Positions 56,234-64,000 of a stretch of 64,000 bases of DNA are shown one piece after another. Below the pieces are notes generated by a model. It made no database searches. It saw nothing but the letters and a program-made list of their open reading frames with translations, and was not told the DNA's origin. The stretch lies in assembly GCF_001547525.1 (NCBI RefSeq), contig NZ_CM003768.1, positions 1,860,001-1,924,000 of the forward strand, in the 5' to 3' direction. Position 1 is the first letter of the stretch; each line of letters starts with the position of its first letter. The position numbers and the translations under genes are program-made. This DNA comes from Burkholderia anthina (lineage in GTDB: Bacteria > Pseudomonadota > Gammaproteobacteria > Burkholderiales > Burkholderiaceae).

Positions 56234-56668
56234 TCAGCCCGCGGGTTTCGCCACGACCACGAGACAATTGCCGCGCACGGCGCTCACCTGGTACACGTGC
56301 GCATCGTCGCGCTCGCCGTGCGCGAGCTCGACGTCCCAGTCGGCGCCGCGATACTGCACGCGCGCGCGGCCGTCACGCCACGCGTCTACCGTGACGGTCG
56401 AGCCGATATCGAGATTGACGTCGGGATTCGCCGACGTGTCGCGCTTCTGCTTGCGGCCGAGCCCCGACCGGCGCAGCACGATCATCGCGACGATCGCCAC
56501 CGCGGCCGCCGCGCCGAACTGCACGTGCGGCGCGAAACCGGCCAGTTGCAGCAAGCCGCCCGCGAGAAAGCCGAGTGCGATCATCAACAGATAGAACGTG
56601 CCCGTCAGCAACTCGGCGACGACCAGCACGCCTACCCCGACCCACCAGAACAGATGCCCCGACATCAT
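56234..56668 (-). CDS. nfeD: NfeD family membrane protein
   Basis: 144 residues. Two to three transmembrane segments (FWWVGVGVLVVAELLTGTFY; MIALGFLAGGLLQLAGF; VAIVAMIVL), then a C-terminal OB-fold (GSTVTVDAWRDGRARVQYRG). This is the short NfeD form without the N-terminal ClpP-like protease domain, as usual beside qmcA. The start is the first of two adjacent ATGs, with TGGAG 6-10 bases upstream. Confidence 0.92.
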   Translation of the reverse strand: MMSGHLFWWVGVGVLVVAELLTGTFYLLMIALGFLAGGLLQLAGFAPHVQFGAAAAVAIVAMIVLRRSGLGRKQKRDTSANPDVNLDIGSTVTVDAWRDGRARVQYRGADWDVELAHGERDDAHVYQVSAVRGNCLVVVAKPAG

Positions 56669-56768
56669 TGTGGTCTCCAGAAAAACGCCCCCGATGCTCA
56701 CTATATTCGCCGCGCTCGCAACTGTGCGAAGCGGTCGGCGCTCCAGGGGCAGCCGGCGCGTACCGACG

Positions 56769-56803
56769 AAAAAAAACACCCCGGTGCTTACCGGGGTGTT
56801 TAT
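56769..56803 (-). terminator. terminator of ppsA
   Basis: AACACCCCGG / CCGGGGTGTT with a six-base loop, followed on the minus strand by a run of T residues. Confidence 0.92.
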
Positions 56804-56877
56804 AGCATGAACCTTGCATTTTGCCTTCAACGAAAACGCGGTGGACCGCCCTTTCGCCGAAGTTGCATGACGGATCG

Positions 56878-59277
56878 TTACTTCCGGTTGGCGAGCGCCT
56901 GCCACGTATCGATGATCGTGTCCGGGTTCAGCGAGATCGACGCGATGCCTTCGTCGGTCAGCCATTGCGCGAAATCCGGGTGATCGGACGGGCCCTGGCC
57001 GCAGATACCGACGTACTTGCCCATCTTGCGGCAGGTATCGATCGCACGCTTCAGCAGGAACTTGACGGCCGGGTCGCGTTCGTCGAAGTCGACTGCGAGC
57101 AGTTCCATGCCCGAATCGCGGTCGAGGCCGAGCGTGAGCTGCGTGAGGTCGTTCGAGCCGATCGAGAAACCGTCGAAGTGTTCCAGGAACTCTTCGGCGA
57201 GGATCGCGTTGGTCGGGACTTCGCACATCATCACGAGGCGCAGGCCGTTTTCGCCGCGCTTCAGGCCGAACTTCTCGAGCAGGCCGACGACGCGCTCCGC
57301 CTGCTTCACGGTCCGCACGAACGGCACCATGATCTCGACGTTGGTCAGGCCCATCTCGTCACGCACGCGCTTCAGTGCACGGCATTCCATCTCGAACGCC
57401 TGCGCGAAGTCGTCGGCGATGTAGCGCGACGCGCCGCGGAAGCCCAGCATCGGGTTTTCCTCGTCCGGCTCGTAGCGCGAACCGCCGATCAGCTTCTTGT
57501 ACTCGTTCGACTTGAAGTCGGACAGACGCACGATCACCGGCTTCGGATAGAACGCCGCCGCGATCGTCGCGACGCCTTCCGTCAGCTTGTCGACGTAGAA
57601 CTGACGCGGCGACGCGTGGCCGCGCGCGACGCTCTCGACCGCCTTCTTCAGGTCCTGGTCGATGTTCGGGTACTCGAGAATCGCCTTCGGGTGCACGCCG
57701 ATGTTGTTGTTGATGATGAACTCGAGACGCGCGAGGCCAACACCACCGTTCGGCAGTTGCGAGAAGTCGAACGCGAGCTGCGGATTGCCGACGTTCATCA
57801 TGATCTTGACCGGGATTTCCGGCAGTTCGCCGCGCTGCACTTCCGTGACTTCCGTCTCGAGCAGCCCGTCGTAGATCTTGCCTTCGTCGCCTTCCGCGCA
57901 CGACACGGTGACGAGCGCGCCGTCCTTCAGCACGTCGGTCGCATCGCCGCAGCCGACCACCGCCGGCACGCCGAGCTCACGCGCGATGATCGCCGCGTGG
58001 CAGGTGCGGCCGCCGCGGTTCGTGACGATCGCCGCCGCGCGCTTCATCACCGGCTCCCAGTTCGGGTCGGTCATGTCGGCCACCAGCACGTCGCCCGGCT
58101 GCACGCGTTCCATTTCCGACGGATCCTGGATCACGCGCACGGGGCCCGCACCGATCTTCTGGCCGATCGCACGGCCCGTCGCGAGCACCTGCGACTGGCC
58201 CTTCAGCTTGAAGCGCTGCTCGGCCTTGCCGCTCGCCTGGCTCTTCACCGTTTCCGGGCGTGCCTGCAGGATGAAGATCTTGCCGTCGCGGCCGTCCTTG
58301 CCCCACTCGATGTCCATCGGACGCTGGTAGTGCTTCTCGATGATGACCGCGTACTTCGCGAGCTCGATCACGTCTTCGTCGGTGATCGAGTAGCGGTTGC
58401 GCTGCTCGTGCGGCACGTCGACCGTCTTCACGCGGCCCGGCTCGCCCGGCTGCGTGAATTCCATCTTGATCAGCTTCGAGCCGATCGAGCGGCGGATGAT
58501 CGGGTACTTGTCCTGCGCGAGCGTCGTCTTGAACACGTAGAACTCGTCCGGGTTCACCGCGCCCTGCACGACGGTTTCGCCCAGGCCGTAGCTCGACGTG
58601 ATGAACACGGCGTCCTTGAAGCCCGATTCGGTATCGATCGTGAACATCACGCCGGCGGCGCCGACGTCCGAGCGGACCATGCGCTGCACGCCGGCCGACA
58701 GCGCGACTTCGGCGTGCGTGAAGCCCTTGTGCACGCGGTACGAGATCGCGCGGTCGTTGTACAGCGACGCGAACACGTGCTTCATGCGGTCGAGCACGTC
58801 GTCGATGCCGACGACGTTCAGATACGACTCCTGCTGGCCCGCGAACGATGCGTCGGGCAGGTCTTCCGCGGTCGCCGACGAGCGCACGGCGAACGACAGC
58901 TCGCTCGGCGAGCCGTTCTTCAGCACTTCGAACTGCGCGCGGATTTCCTGCTCGAGGCGCGGCTGCAGCGGCGCGTCGACGATCCACTTGCGGATTTCGG
59001 CACCGGCTTCGGCGAGCGCCTTCACGTCGTCGATGTCGAGCGACTCGAGACGCTTGGCGATGCGATCGGTGAGGTCGTTGTGCTTGAGGAAATCGCGGAA
59101 TGCGAGCGCGGTCGTGGCGAAACCGGTGGGTACGCGAACGCCTGCTTCGGAAAGCTGGCTGATCATCTCGCCGAGCGACGCATTCTTGCCGCCCACGATT
59201 TCCACATCGGTCATCCGCAACTGCTCGAACGGAATTACATACGCCTGGTCCTTTGCGACGTTTGCTGCGTTAGTCAT
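56878..59277 (-). CDS. ppsA: phosphoenolpyruvate synthase
   Basis: 799 residues. PpsA makes PEP from pyruvate and ATP (products AMP and phosphate) for gluconeogenesis. N-terminal ATP-grasp part ([15 protein letters not shown]), swivelling phospho-His domain [15 protein letters not shown], and the C-terminal PEP/pyruvate barrel with [17 protein letters not shown] and the catalytic-Cys region [11 protein letters not shown]. The ATG at 59277 (TNAANVAKD) is the start; the frame is open 39 bases more. Divergent from its regulator ppsR across 375 bases. Confidence 0.97.
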   Translation of the reverse strand: MTNAANVAKDQAYVIPFEQLRMTDVEIVGGKNASLGEMISQLSEAGVRVPTGFATTALAFRDFLKHNDLTDRIAKRLESLDIDDVKALAEAGAEIRKWIVDAPLQPRLEQEIRAQFEVLKNGSPSELSFAVRSSATAEDLPDASFAGQQESYLNVVGIDDVLDRMKHVFASLYNDRAISYRVHKGFTHAEVALSAGVQRMVRSDVGAAGVMFTIDTESGFKDAVFITSSYGLGETVVQGAVNPDEFYVFKTTLAQDKYPIIRRSIGSKLIKMEFTQPGEPGRVKTVDVPHEQRNRYSITDEDVIELAKYAVIIEKHYQRPMDIEWGKDGRDGKIFILQARPETVKSQASGKAEQRFKLKGQSQVLATGRAIGQKIGAGPVRVIQDPSEMERVQPGDVLVADMTDPNWEPVMKRAAAIVTNRGGRTCHAAIIARELGVPAVVGCGDATDVLKDGALVTVSCAEGDEGKIYDGLLETEVTEVQRGELPEIPVKIMMNVGNPQLAFDFSQLPNGGVGLARLEFIINNNIGVHPKAILEYPNIDQDLKKAVESVARGHASPRQFYVDKLTEGVATIAAAFYPKPVIVRLSDFKSNEYKKLIGGSRYEPDEENPMLGFRGASRYIADDFAQAFEMECRALKRVRDEMGLTNVEIMVPFVRTVKQAERVVGLLEKFGLKRGENGLRLVMMCEVPTNAILAEEFLEHFDGFSIGSNDLTQLTLGLDRDSGMELLAVDFDERDPAVKFLLKRAIDTCRKMGKYVGICGQGPSDHPDFAQWLTDEGIASISLNPDTIIDTWQALANRK

Positions 59278-59652
59278 ACAAGCCCCTAAGTGTGAAAAAA
59301 ATGCTCGATCGCGCAAGTGGGCTCGAACGCGGGCGCTTGCAAAAAGGCGCGGCGCGTCTTGCGCAACCTGTTAGATAAGCATTCGCAGCGGCGAAAATGT
59401 TCCGACCCGATTTGCAAAAATCCCGGCAGAAGGGCGATATTTGCAGACAAATCGCCAGACTTGCCGGGAATTCTGAAATCGTGCGGCCCAGCTACGGGCC
59501 GCCGTTCACGCCCCGCCCCGCAATTGCTTATCCAACAGGTTGCCGCTATTCTACCGTGCCGGCTGCCGGATGTGGCGCGACCTTGTCACTGCGTGTGGAG
59601 GCGAACCTCCAGCGGTCCGCGCAACCGCCCTTCACGCTCGACGTCCAGATTC
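59278..59652. other. ppsA-ppsR divergent regulatory region
   Basis: No gene. It carries an inverted repeat GGCGAT...ATCGCC (59433-59456) that encloses ATTTG-CAGA-CAAAT, and a related GATTTGCAAAAATC at 59408-59421. These are candidate regulatory sites; no confident -35/-10 pair was seen. Confidence 0.45.
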
Positions 59653-60468
59653 ATGCTGCCTACCGTATTCATCGTCTCCGACGGCACCGGGATCACTGCC
59701 GAAACCTTCGCGCACTCGATCCTCTCCCAGTTCGACCAGAAATTCCGCCTCGTGCGCGTGCCGTTCGTCGACTCGCTCGACAAGGCCTACGCGACCGTCG
59801 AGAAGATCAACGAGGCCGCCGTGCACGATGGCCGTCGCGCGATCGTGTTCACGACGCTCGTCGACAGCGAGTCGAACGACATCGTCAAACGCTCGAACGC
59901 GCTCGTGCTCGACATGTTCCAGCGCTTCGTCGAACCGCTCGAGCAGGAACTGGAGCTCAAGTCGAGCCACGCGATGGGCCGCGGCCACCAGAACGCGGAC
60001 ACCGAGGAATACAAGACGCGGATCGAGGCGATCAACTTCTCGCTCGCGCACGACGACGGCCAGTCGAACCGCAACCTGTCGGAGGCCGACGTGATCCTGG
60101 TCGGCGTGTCGCGCAGCGGCAAGACGCCGACGAGCCTGTACCTCGCGATGCAATACGGCGTGAAGGCCGCCAACTATCCGCTGATTCCGGAGGATTTCGA
60201 ACGCGGCAAGCTGCCGTCGGCGCTGGCGCCGTACAGCGAGAAGCTGTTCGGGCTGTCGATCGACCCGCAGCGCCTGTCGGAGATCCGCAACGAACGCCGG
60301 CCCGGCAGCAAGTACGCGGCGCCCGAGAACTGCCGCTACGAGATCAACGAGGCCGAGGCGATGATGCGCCGCGAAGGGATCAAGTGGCTGTCGTCGACGC
60401 ACAAGTCGATCGAGGAAATCGCGACGACGATCCTGCAGGAAATCCGCCTCGACCGGCAGTCGTACTGA
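59653..60468 (+). CDS. ppsR: PEP synthase regulatory protein (bifunctional kinase/pyrophosphorylase)
   Basis: 271 residues. DUF299/PSRP family: it inactivates PpsA by ADP-dependent threonine phosphorylation and reactivates it by Pi-dependent removal. MLPTVFIVSDGTGITAETFA at the start and the P-loop GVSRSGKTPTSLYLA (near 153-167) are diagnostic. The ATG at 59653 is chosen over a long open frame upstream because the conserved protein begins there. Confidence 0.96.
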   Translation: MLPTVFIVSDGTGITAETFAHSILSQFDQKFRLVRVPFVDSLDKAYATVEKINEAAVHDGRRAIVFTTLVDSESNDIVKRSNALVLDMFQRFVEPLEQELELKSSHAMGRGHQNADTEEYKTRIEAINFSLAHDDGQSNRNLSEADVILVGVSRSGKTPTSLYLAMQYGVKAANYPLIPEDFERGKLPSALAPYSEKLFGLSIDPQRLSEIRNERRPGSKYAAPENCRYEINEAEAMMRREGIKWLSSTHKSIEEIATTILQEIRLDRQSY

Positions 60469-60507
60469 GCGCGGATGCGCGGGCGGCTGTCCGCCGCCGA
60501 AAGCAAC

Positions 60508-60540
60508 AAGGCCGCGTCGAACGCGGCCTTGTTTCGTTTT
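60508..60540 (+). terminator. terminator after ppsR
   Basis: AAGGCCGCG / CGCGGCCTT with loop TCGAA, followed by GTTTCGTTTT. Confidence 0.85.
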
Positions 60541-60567
60541 ACGGTAATCAATTGCGCGCGTGCGGCG

Positions 60568-61350
60568 TCACGCGGGCCGCTGCTGCCGAACCTGCTCGAA
60601 CAGGCACACCGCGGCGGCGGCCGCGACGTTCAGCGACTCCATCCCGCCCGGCTGCGGAATCGTCACGCGATGCGTGGCCGCGTCGCGCCAGAATGCCGAC
60701 ACGCCGGCGCCTTCGTTGCCGAACACCCATGCGACGGGCCCCGACAGATCGCAGTCGTAGACCGCCCGCGCCCCGTGCGAATCGGTCAGCGCGACCGGTA
60801 CGTCGAGGCGTTCGGCAAGCGCCGCGGCTTCGACGTCCTCATGGATCGACAACAGGAAATGCGCGCCCATGCCCGAGCGCAGCACCTTCGACGACCACGC
60901 ATAGGCCGTCCCCGGCGCGCAGAACACGTGACGCACGCCAGCCGCCGCCGCGCTGCGCAGGATCGAGCCGACGTTGCCGGCATCCTGCACGCCGTCGAGC
61001 ACGACCGACGTATGCGTCACGCGCGCGGGCAGCGGGTGCGCCGGCCGGTCGACCAGCAGCAGGAAGCCGACGCCGTTGACGACGTTCGACAACTGCCCGA
61101 ACAGCGCGTCCGGCAGCGAGACGACCCGCTGCGCGTCGATGCGCGCGACGATCGCCTGCGCCTCCGCGTGGCCGAGCGCACCTTCGGTCGTGACGCACAA
61201 CTCCGGCGTCGCGCCCGTATCGAGGTACGCGCTCGCGAGATGGAAACCTTCGAGCAGCGCCTGGCCGCTGCGGCGCTGCTGGGGCGTCGAACCCGCGAGC
61301 GCCTTCAGGCGCTTGTACAGCGGGTTGTCGCGGGAAGTGATGCTTTTCAT
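60568..61350 (-). CDS. TrmH/SpoU-family RNA 2'-O-methyltransferase
   Basis: 260 residues. N-terminal substrate-binding domain ([16 protein letters not shown]) and C-terminal SPOUT domain with motif 1 [19 protein letters not shown], motif 2 [10 protein letters not shown] and motif 3 [20 protein letters not shown], forming the trefoil-knot SAM site. rRNA is the more likely target; the specific nucleotide is unknown. Its start overlaps the rnhB stop by four bases, linking it to lpxA-lpxB-rnhB. Confidence 0.92.
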   Translation of the reverse strand: MKSITSRDNPLYKRLKALAGSTPQQRRSGQALLEGFHLASAYLDTGATPELCVTTEGALGHAEAQAIVARIDAQRVVSLPDALFGQLSNVVNGVGFLLLVDRPAHPLPARVTHTSVVLDGVQDAGNVGSILRSAAAAGVRHVFCAPGTAYAWSSKVLRSGMGAHFLLSIHEDVEAAALAERLDVPVALTDSHGARAVYDCDLSGPVAWVFGNEGAGVSAFWRDAATHRVTIPQPGGMESLNVAAAAAVCLFEQVRQQRPA

Positions 61351-61991
61351 CGAATCAGATCGAGCGCCGCACGAACCGGCGCGAACGAGCGCCGGTGCGC
61401 TTCGCACGGGCCGTGCTCGCGCAGTGCGGCAAGATGTTTCGCGGTGCCGTAGCCTGCATGCACGTTGAAGCCGTACACCGGGAAGCGTTCGTGCAGGTCG
61501 ACCAGCATGCGGTCGCGCGTGACCTTCGCGAGGATCGACGCGGCCGAGATGCTCGGCACGAGCGCGTCGCCGCTGACGATCGCCTCGGCGCGCACGCTCA
61601 GCGTCGGGCAGCGGTTGCCGTCGATCTGCGCAAGCGTCGGCAGCACCGACAGGCCTTCGACGGCCCGCTTCATCGCGAGCATCGTCGCGTGCAGGATGTT
61701 CAGCGTATCGATCTCGTCGACACTCGCCGACGCGACGCAATACGCGTGCGAACGCGCGACGATCAGCTCGTACAGCATGTCGCGCTTCTTCGCGGACAGC
61801 GCTTTCGAATCGTCGAGCCCGTCGATCGGCCGAGCCGGATCGAGGATCACCGCGGCGGCCACCACCGGCCCCGCGAGCGGGCCGCGGCCGGCTTCGTCGA
61901 CGCCGCAGACGATCTCGTCCGGGCGGCTGAAATCGAAACCGCCCTGCACGTCGGCCGACGCGCTGCGACGTGGCGCACGGACTGCGGTCAT
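61347..61991 (-). CDS. rnhB: ribonuclease HII
   Basis: 214 residues. It removes ribonucleotides and RNA:DNA hybrids. [20 protein letters not shown] holds the first catalytic Asp-Glu pair; [11 protein letters not shown] and [11 protein letters not shown] follow, all typical. Overlaps lpxB (ATGA) at its start and the methyltransferase at its end. Confidence 0.96.
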   Translation of the reverse strand: MTAVRAPRRSASADVQGGFDFSRPDEIVCGVDEAGRGPLAGPVVAAAVILDPARPIDGLDDSKALSAKKRDMLYELIVARSHAYCVASASVDEIDTLNILHATMLAMKRAVEGLSVLPTLAQIDGNRCPTLSVRAEAIVSGDALVPSISAASILAKVTRDRMLVDLHERFPVYGFNVHAGYGTAKHLAALREHGPCEAHRRSFAPVRAALDLIR

Positions 61992-63157
61992 GCGCGCCCC
62001 TTGCGTTGTTCGAGCACGCGCACGACGGCCTCGGCCGCCTTCGCGGCCGTGTTCTGCCGCAGCGAAAGATGCATTTCGGTAAACACTTCGGTCAGCGTGC
62101 GGCGGTTCGCGTCGTCGCGCAGCTGCGTGAGCGTCGCATCGGCGAGCGCCTCGGGCGTCGCGAAATGCTGCAGCAGTTCGGGCACGACGAAGCGCCCCGC
62201 CAGGATGTTCGGCAGGCCGACATACGGCAGGTAGCCTTGCCGGCGCATGATCTGCCCGGTCAGCCAGGGCACCTTGTACGAGATCACCATCGGCTTTTTC
62301 AGCAGCGCGGCTTCCAGCGTGACGGTGCCGCTCTTCACGAGGATCGCGTCGGCGGCCGTCATCGCGACCTGCGAACGGCCGTCGGTGATCGTCAACGCGA
62401 GCTGCGGATGTGCGTCGACGAGCGGCTGCAGCAGTTCGCGCAGCGCGGGCGTCGCGGCCGGCATCACGAACCGCACGCCGGGCTCGCGCTGCTGCATCAG
62501 CGCCATCGCCGCGAAGAACGTCGGGCCGATCAGCGCGATCTCCGAGCGCCGGCTGCCCGGCAGCACCGCGATCACGGGGCCGTCGGCCGGCAGGCCGAGC
62601 GCAATGCGCGCGCCGTGCGTATCGGGTTCGAGCGGGATTTCATCGGCGAGCGGATGACCGACGTAGGTCGATGCGACGCCGGCCTTGTCGAGGATCGCCG
62701 GTTCGAACGGGAACAGGCACAGCATGTGATCGACGGATTTCGCGATCTTCTTGATCCGGCCGCCGCGCCACGCCCAGATCGACGGGCACACGAAGTGGAT
62801 CGACGGGATGCCCGCGTCGCGCGCGGCCTGTTCGACGTTGAAGTTGAAATCGGGCGCGTCCACACCGATGAACGCGTCCGGCCGCTCGGCGAGCAGTTGG
62901 CGCTTCAGTTCGCCGCGAATCCGCAGGATCTCGGGAATCTGGCCCAGCGCCTCGACATAGCCGCGCACGGTCAGCTTGTCCATCTGCCAGTGCGAGTCGA
63001 AGCCCTGCGCGATCATGCGCGGCCCGCCGATCCCGTAATACTGGGCCGATTCGGGCAGCCGCTCGCGCAGCCCGCCGAGCAGCGAGGCCGCGAGCAGGTC
63101 GCCCGACGGTTCACCGGCCACCATCGCGAGCCGGAGCTGGTTGGTCGGAAGCGGCAT
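61988..63157 (-). CDS. lpxB: lipid-A-disaccharide synthase
   Basis: 389 residues, GT19 family. It joins UDP-2,3-diacylglucosamine and lipid X to form the lipid A disaccharide at the inner membrane. [19 protein letters not shown] near the N terminus, [20 protein letters not shown] and LPGSRRSEI are diagnostic. It lies 3 bases after lpxA. Confidence 0.97.
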   Translation of the reverse strand: MPLPTNQLRLAMVAGEPSGDLLAASLLGGLRERLPESAQYYGIGGPRMIAQGFDSHWQMDKLTVRGYVEALGQIPEILRIRGELKRQLLAERPDAFIGVDAPDFNFNVEQAARDAGIPSIHFVCPSIWAWRGGRIKKIAKSVDHMLCLFPFEPAILDKAGVASTYVGHPLADEIPLEPDTHGARIALGLPADGPVIAVLPGSRRSEIALIGPTFFAAMALMQQREPGVRFVMPAATPALRELLQPLVDAHPQLALTITDGRSQVAMTAADAILVKSGTVTLEAALLKKPMVISYKVPWLTGQIMRRQGYLPYVGLPNILAGRFVVPELLQHFATPEALADATLTQLRDDANRRTLTEVFTEMHLSLRQNTAAKAAEAVVRVLEQRKGRA

Positions 63158-63160
63158 CGC

Positions 63161-63949
63161 TTAGCGGATGATGCCGCGTTGCGACGCGTCGATGAACTCG
63201 ACGAGCGCCTTCACCGGTGCATCGCCGTCGCCGCCCGCTTCCGCGAGCTCGCGCAGTTGCACCTTCGCTTCCTCGAGCGACAGGCTGTTCTTGTACAGCA
63301 CGCGGTACGCGCTGCGCAGCGCCGAGATCGCGTCGGCCGAGAAGCCGCGCCGGCGCAGCCCTTCGACGTTGATCCCGTGCGGCTCGGCCTTGTTGCCCGC
63401 CGCGATCACGAACGGCGGGATGTCCTGCACGAGCGCCGACGCGCCACCCAGCATCGAATGCGCGCCGATGCGCACGAACTGGTGCACGCCCGACATGCCG
63501 CCGATGATCGCGAAGTCGCCGATCTCGACGTGGCCGGCCATCTGCGCGTTGCTCGACAGGATCACGTTGTTGCCGACGCGGCAGTCGTGGCCGATGTGCA
63601 CGTAGGCCATGATCCAGTTGTCGTCGCCGAGCGTCGTCACGCCGACGTCCTGCACGGTGCCCGTGTGGATCGTCGTGAATTCGCGGATCGTGTTGCGGTT
63701 GCCGATCACGAGCTTCGTCGGCTCGTCCTTGTACTTCATGTCCTGCGGACGCCCGCCGACCGACGCGTAATGGCCGATGCGGTTGTCCTCGCCGAGCGTC
63801 GTATGGCCTTCGATCACGCTGTGCGAGCCGATCGTCGTGCGCGCGCCGATCGTGACGTGCGGGCCGACGATCGCGTACGGGCCGATCTCGACCGATTCGT
63901 CGATCTGCGCGCCCGGCTCGACGATCGCGGTAGGATGAATCCTGGTCAT
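63161..63949 (-). CDS. lpxA: UDP-N-acetylglucosamine acyltransferase
   Basis: 262 residues. First enzyme of lipid A synthesis: it transfers a 3-hydroxyacyl chain from ACP to UDP-GlcNAc. A left-handed beta-helix of hexapeptide repeats ([20 protein letters not shown]) with the catalytic His in [14 protein letters not shown] and a C-terminal helical domain. fabZ and lpxD are expected further upstream, outside the window; 63950-64000 holds no recognisable gene end. Confidence 0.97.
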   Translation of the reverse strand: MTRIHPTAIVEPGAQIDESVEIGPYAIVGPHVTIGARTTIGSHSVIEGHTTLGEDNRIGHYASVGGRPQDMKYKDEPTKLVIGNRNTIREFTTIHTGTVQDVGVTTLGDDNWIMAYVHIGHDCRVGNNVILSSNAQMAGHVEIGDFAIIGGMSGVHQFVRIGAHSMLGGASALVQDIPPFVIAAGNKAEPHGINVEGLRRRGFSADAISALRSAYRVLYKNSLSLEEAKVQLRELAEAGGDGDAPVKALVEFIDASQRGIIR

Positions 63950-64000
63950 GCGCCGTTGCCTCTCGATATGATGTGTCGCGTTGCTCGCGTTATGTTGCCC

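Overview
The window is a high-G+C proteobacterial chromosome segment. Gene content, the divergent ppsA/ppsR pair, the guaB/guaA, rnfH/ratA/smpB and rnhB/lpxB/lpxA neighbourhoods and the codon usage all point to a Burkholderia (probably Burkholderia cepacia complex) chromosome; this is inference from recognisable families, not from a database search. I see no rRNA, tRNA, CRISPR array, insertion sequence or phage gene.

Layout. 1-3.5 kb: the 3' end of an EnvZ-type sensor kinase, then ahpC-ahpD (mycobacterial-type AhpC/AhpD peroxidase pair) behind a clear promoter with an OxyR-like site, then convergent ispD-ispF. 3.6-12.7 kb: mfd, argE, a fold-II PLP dehydratase, a DUF3574 lipoprotein and convergent penicillin-binding protein 1A. 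13-18 kb: envelope and stress genes (pspA plus a membrane TPR partner, mscL, dodecin). pspA and the dodecin gene are each preceded by a near-identical 11-bp tandem repeat array.

18-30 kb is a nearly complete purine-ring degradation cluster: 8-oxoguanine deaminase (makes urate), PuuD urate hydroxylase, HiuH, UraD, PuuE allantoinase, allantoicase, AllA, a hydantoin/allantoin racemase, an NCS1 permease and a GntR regulator. It would take 8-oxoguanine or urate to glyoxylate plus urea. A ridA gene with a LysR remnant on the opposite strand sits inside it.

30-40 kb: ldcA, tadA, a DUF1992 gene and an MFS transporter, then a regulated operon (GntR/UTRA, AprA-like flavoprotein, AprB-like two-cluster ferredoxin, HEAT-repeat protein, DUF971 protein, 3-hydroxyisobutyrate-dehydrogenase-like enzyme) whose substrate I cannot name, followed by NUDIX and GNAT genes. 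40.5-44.8 kb holds a DEDDh exonuclease, a low-G+C 900-residue superfamily 1 helicase fused to a DUF2726-type nuclease-like domain (a candidate single-gene defence system) and a 2H phosphoesterase.

45-64 kb is largely housekeeping: guaB-orf-guaA, an accessory block (DUF2182, DUF899, HTH regulator, beta-propeller, DMT exporter), rnfH-ratA, smpB, qmcA-nfeD, ppsA/ppsR, a SpoU-type rRNA methyltransferase, rnhB, lpxB and lpxA. The best candidates for undescribed biology are the helicase-DUF2726 protein, the AprAB-like orphan operon and the paired 11-bp repeat arrays.
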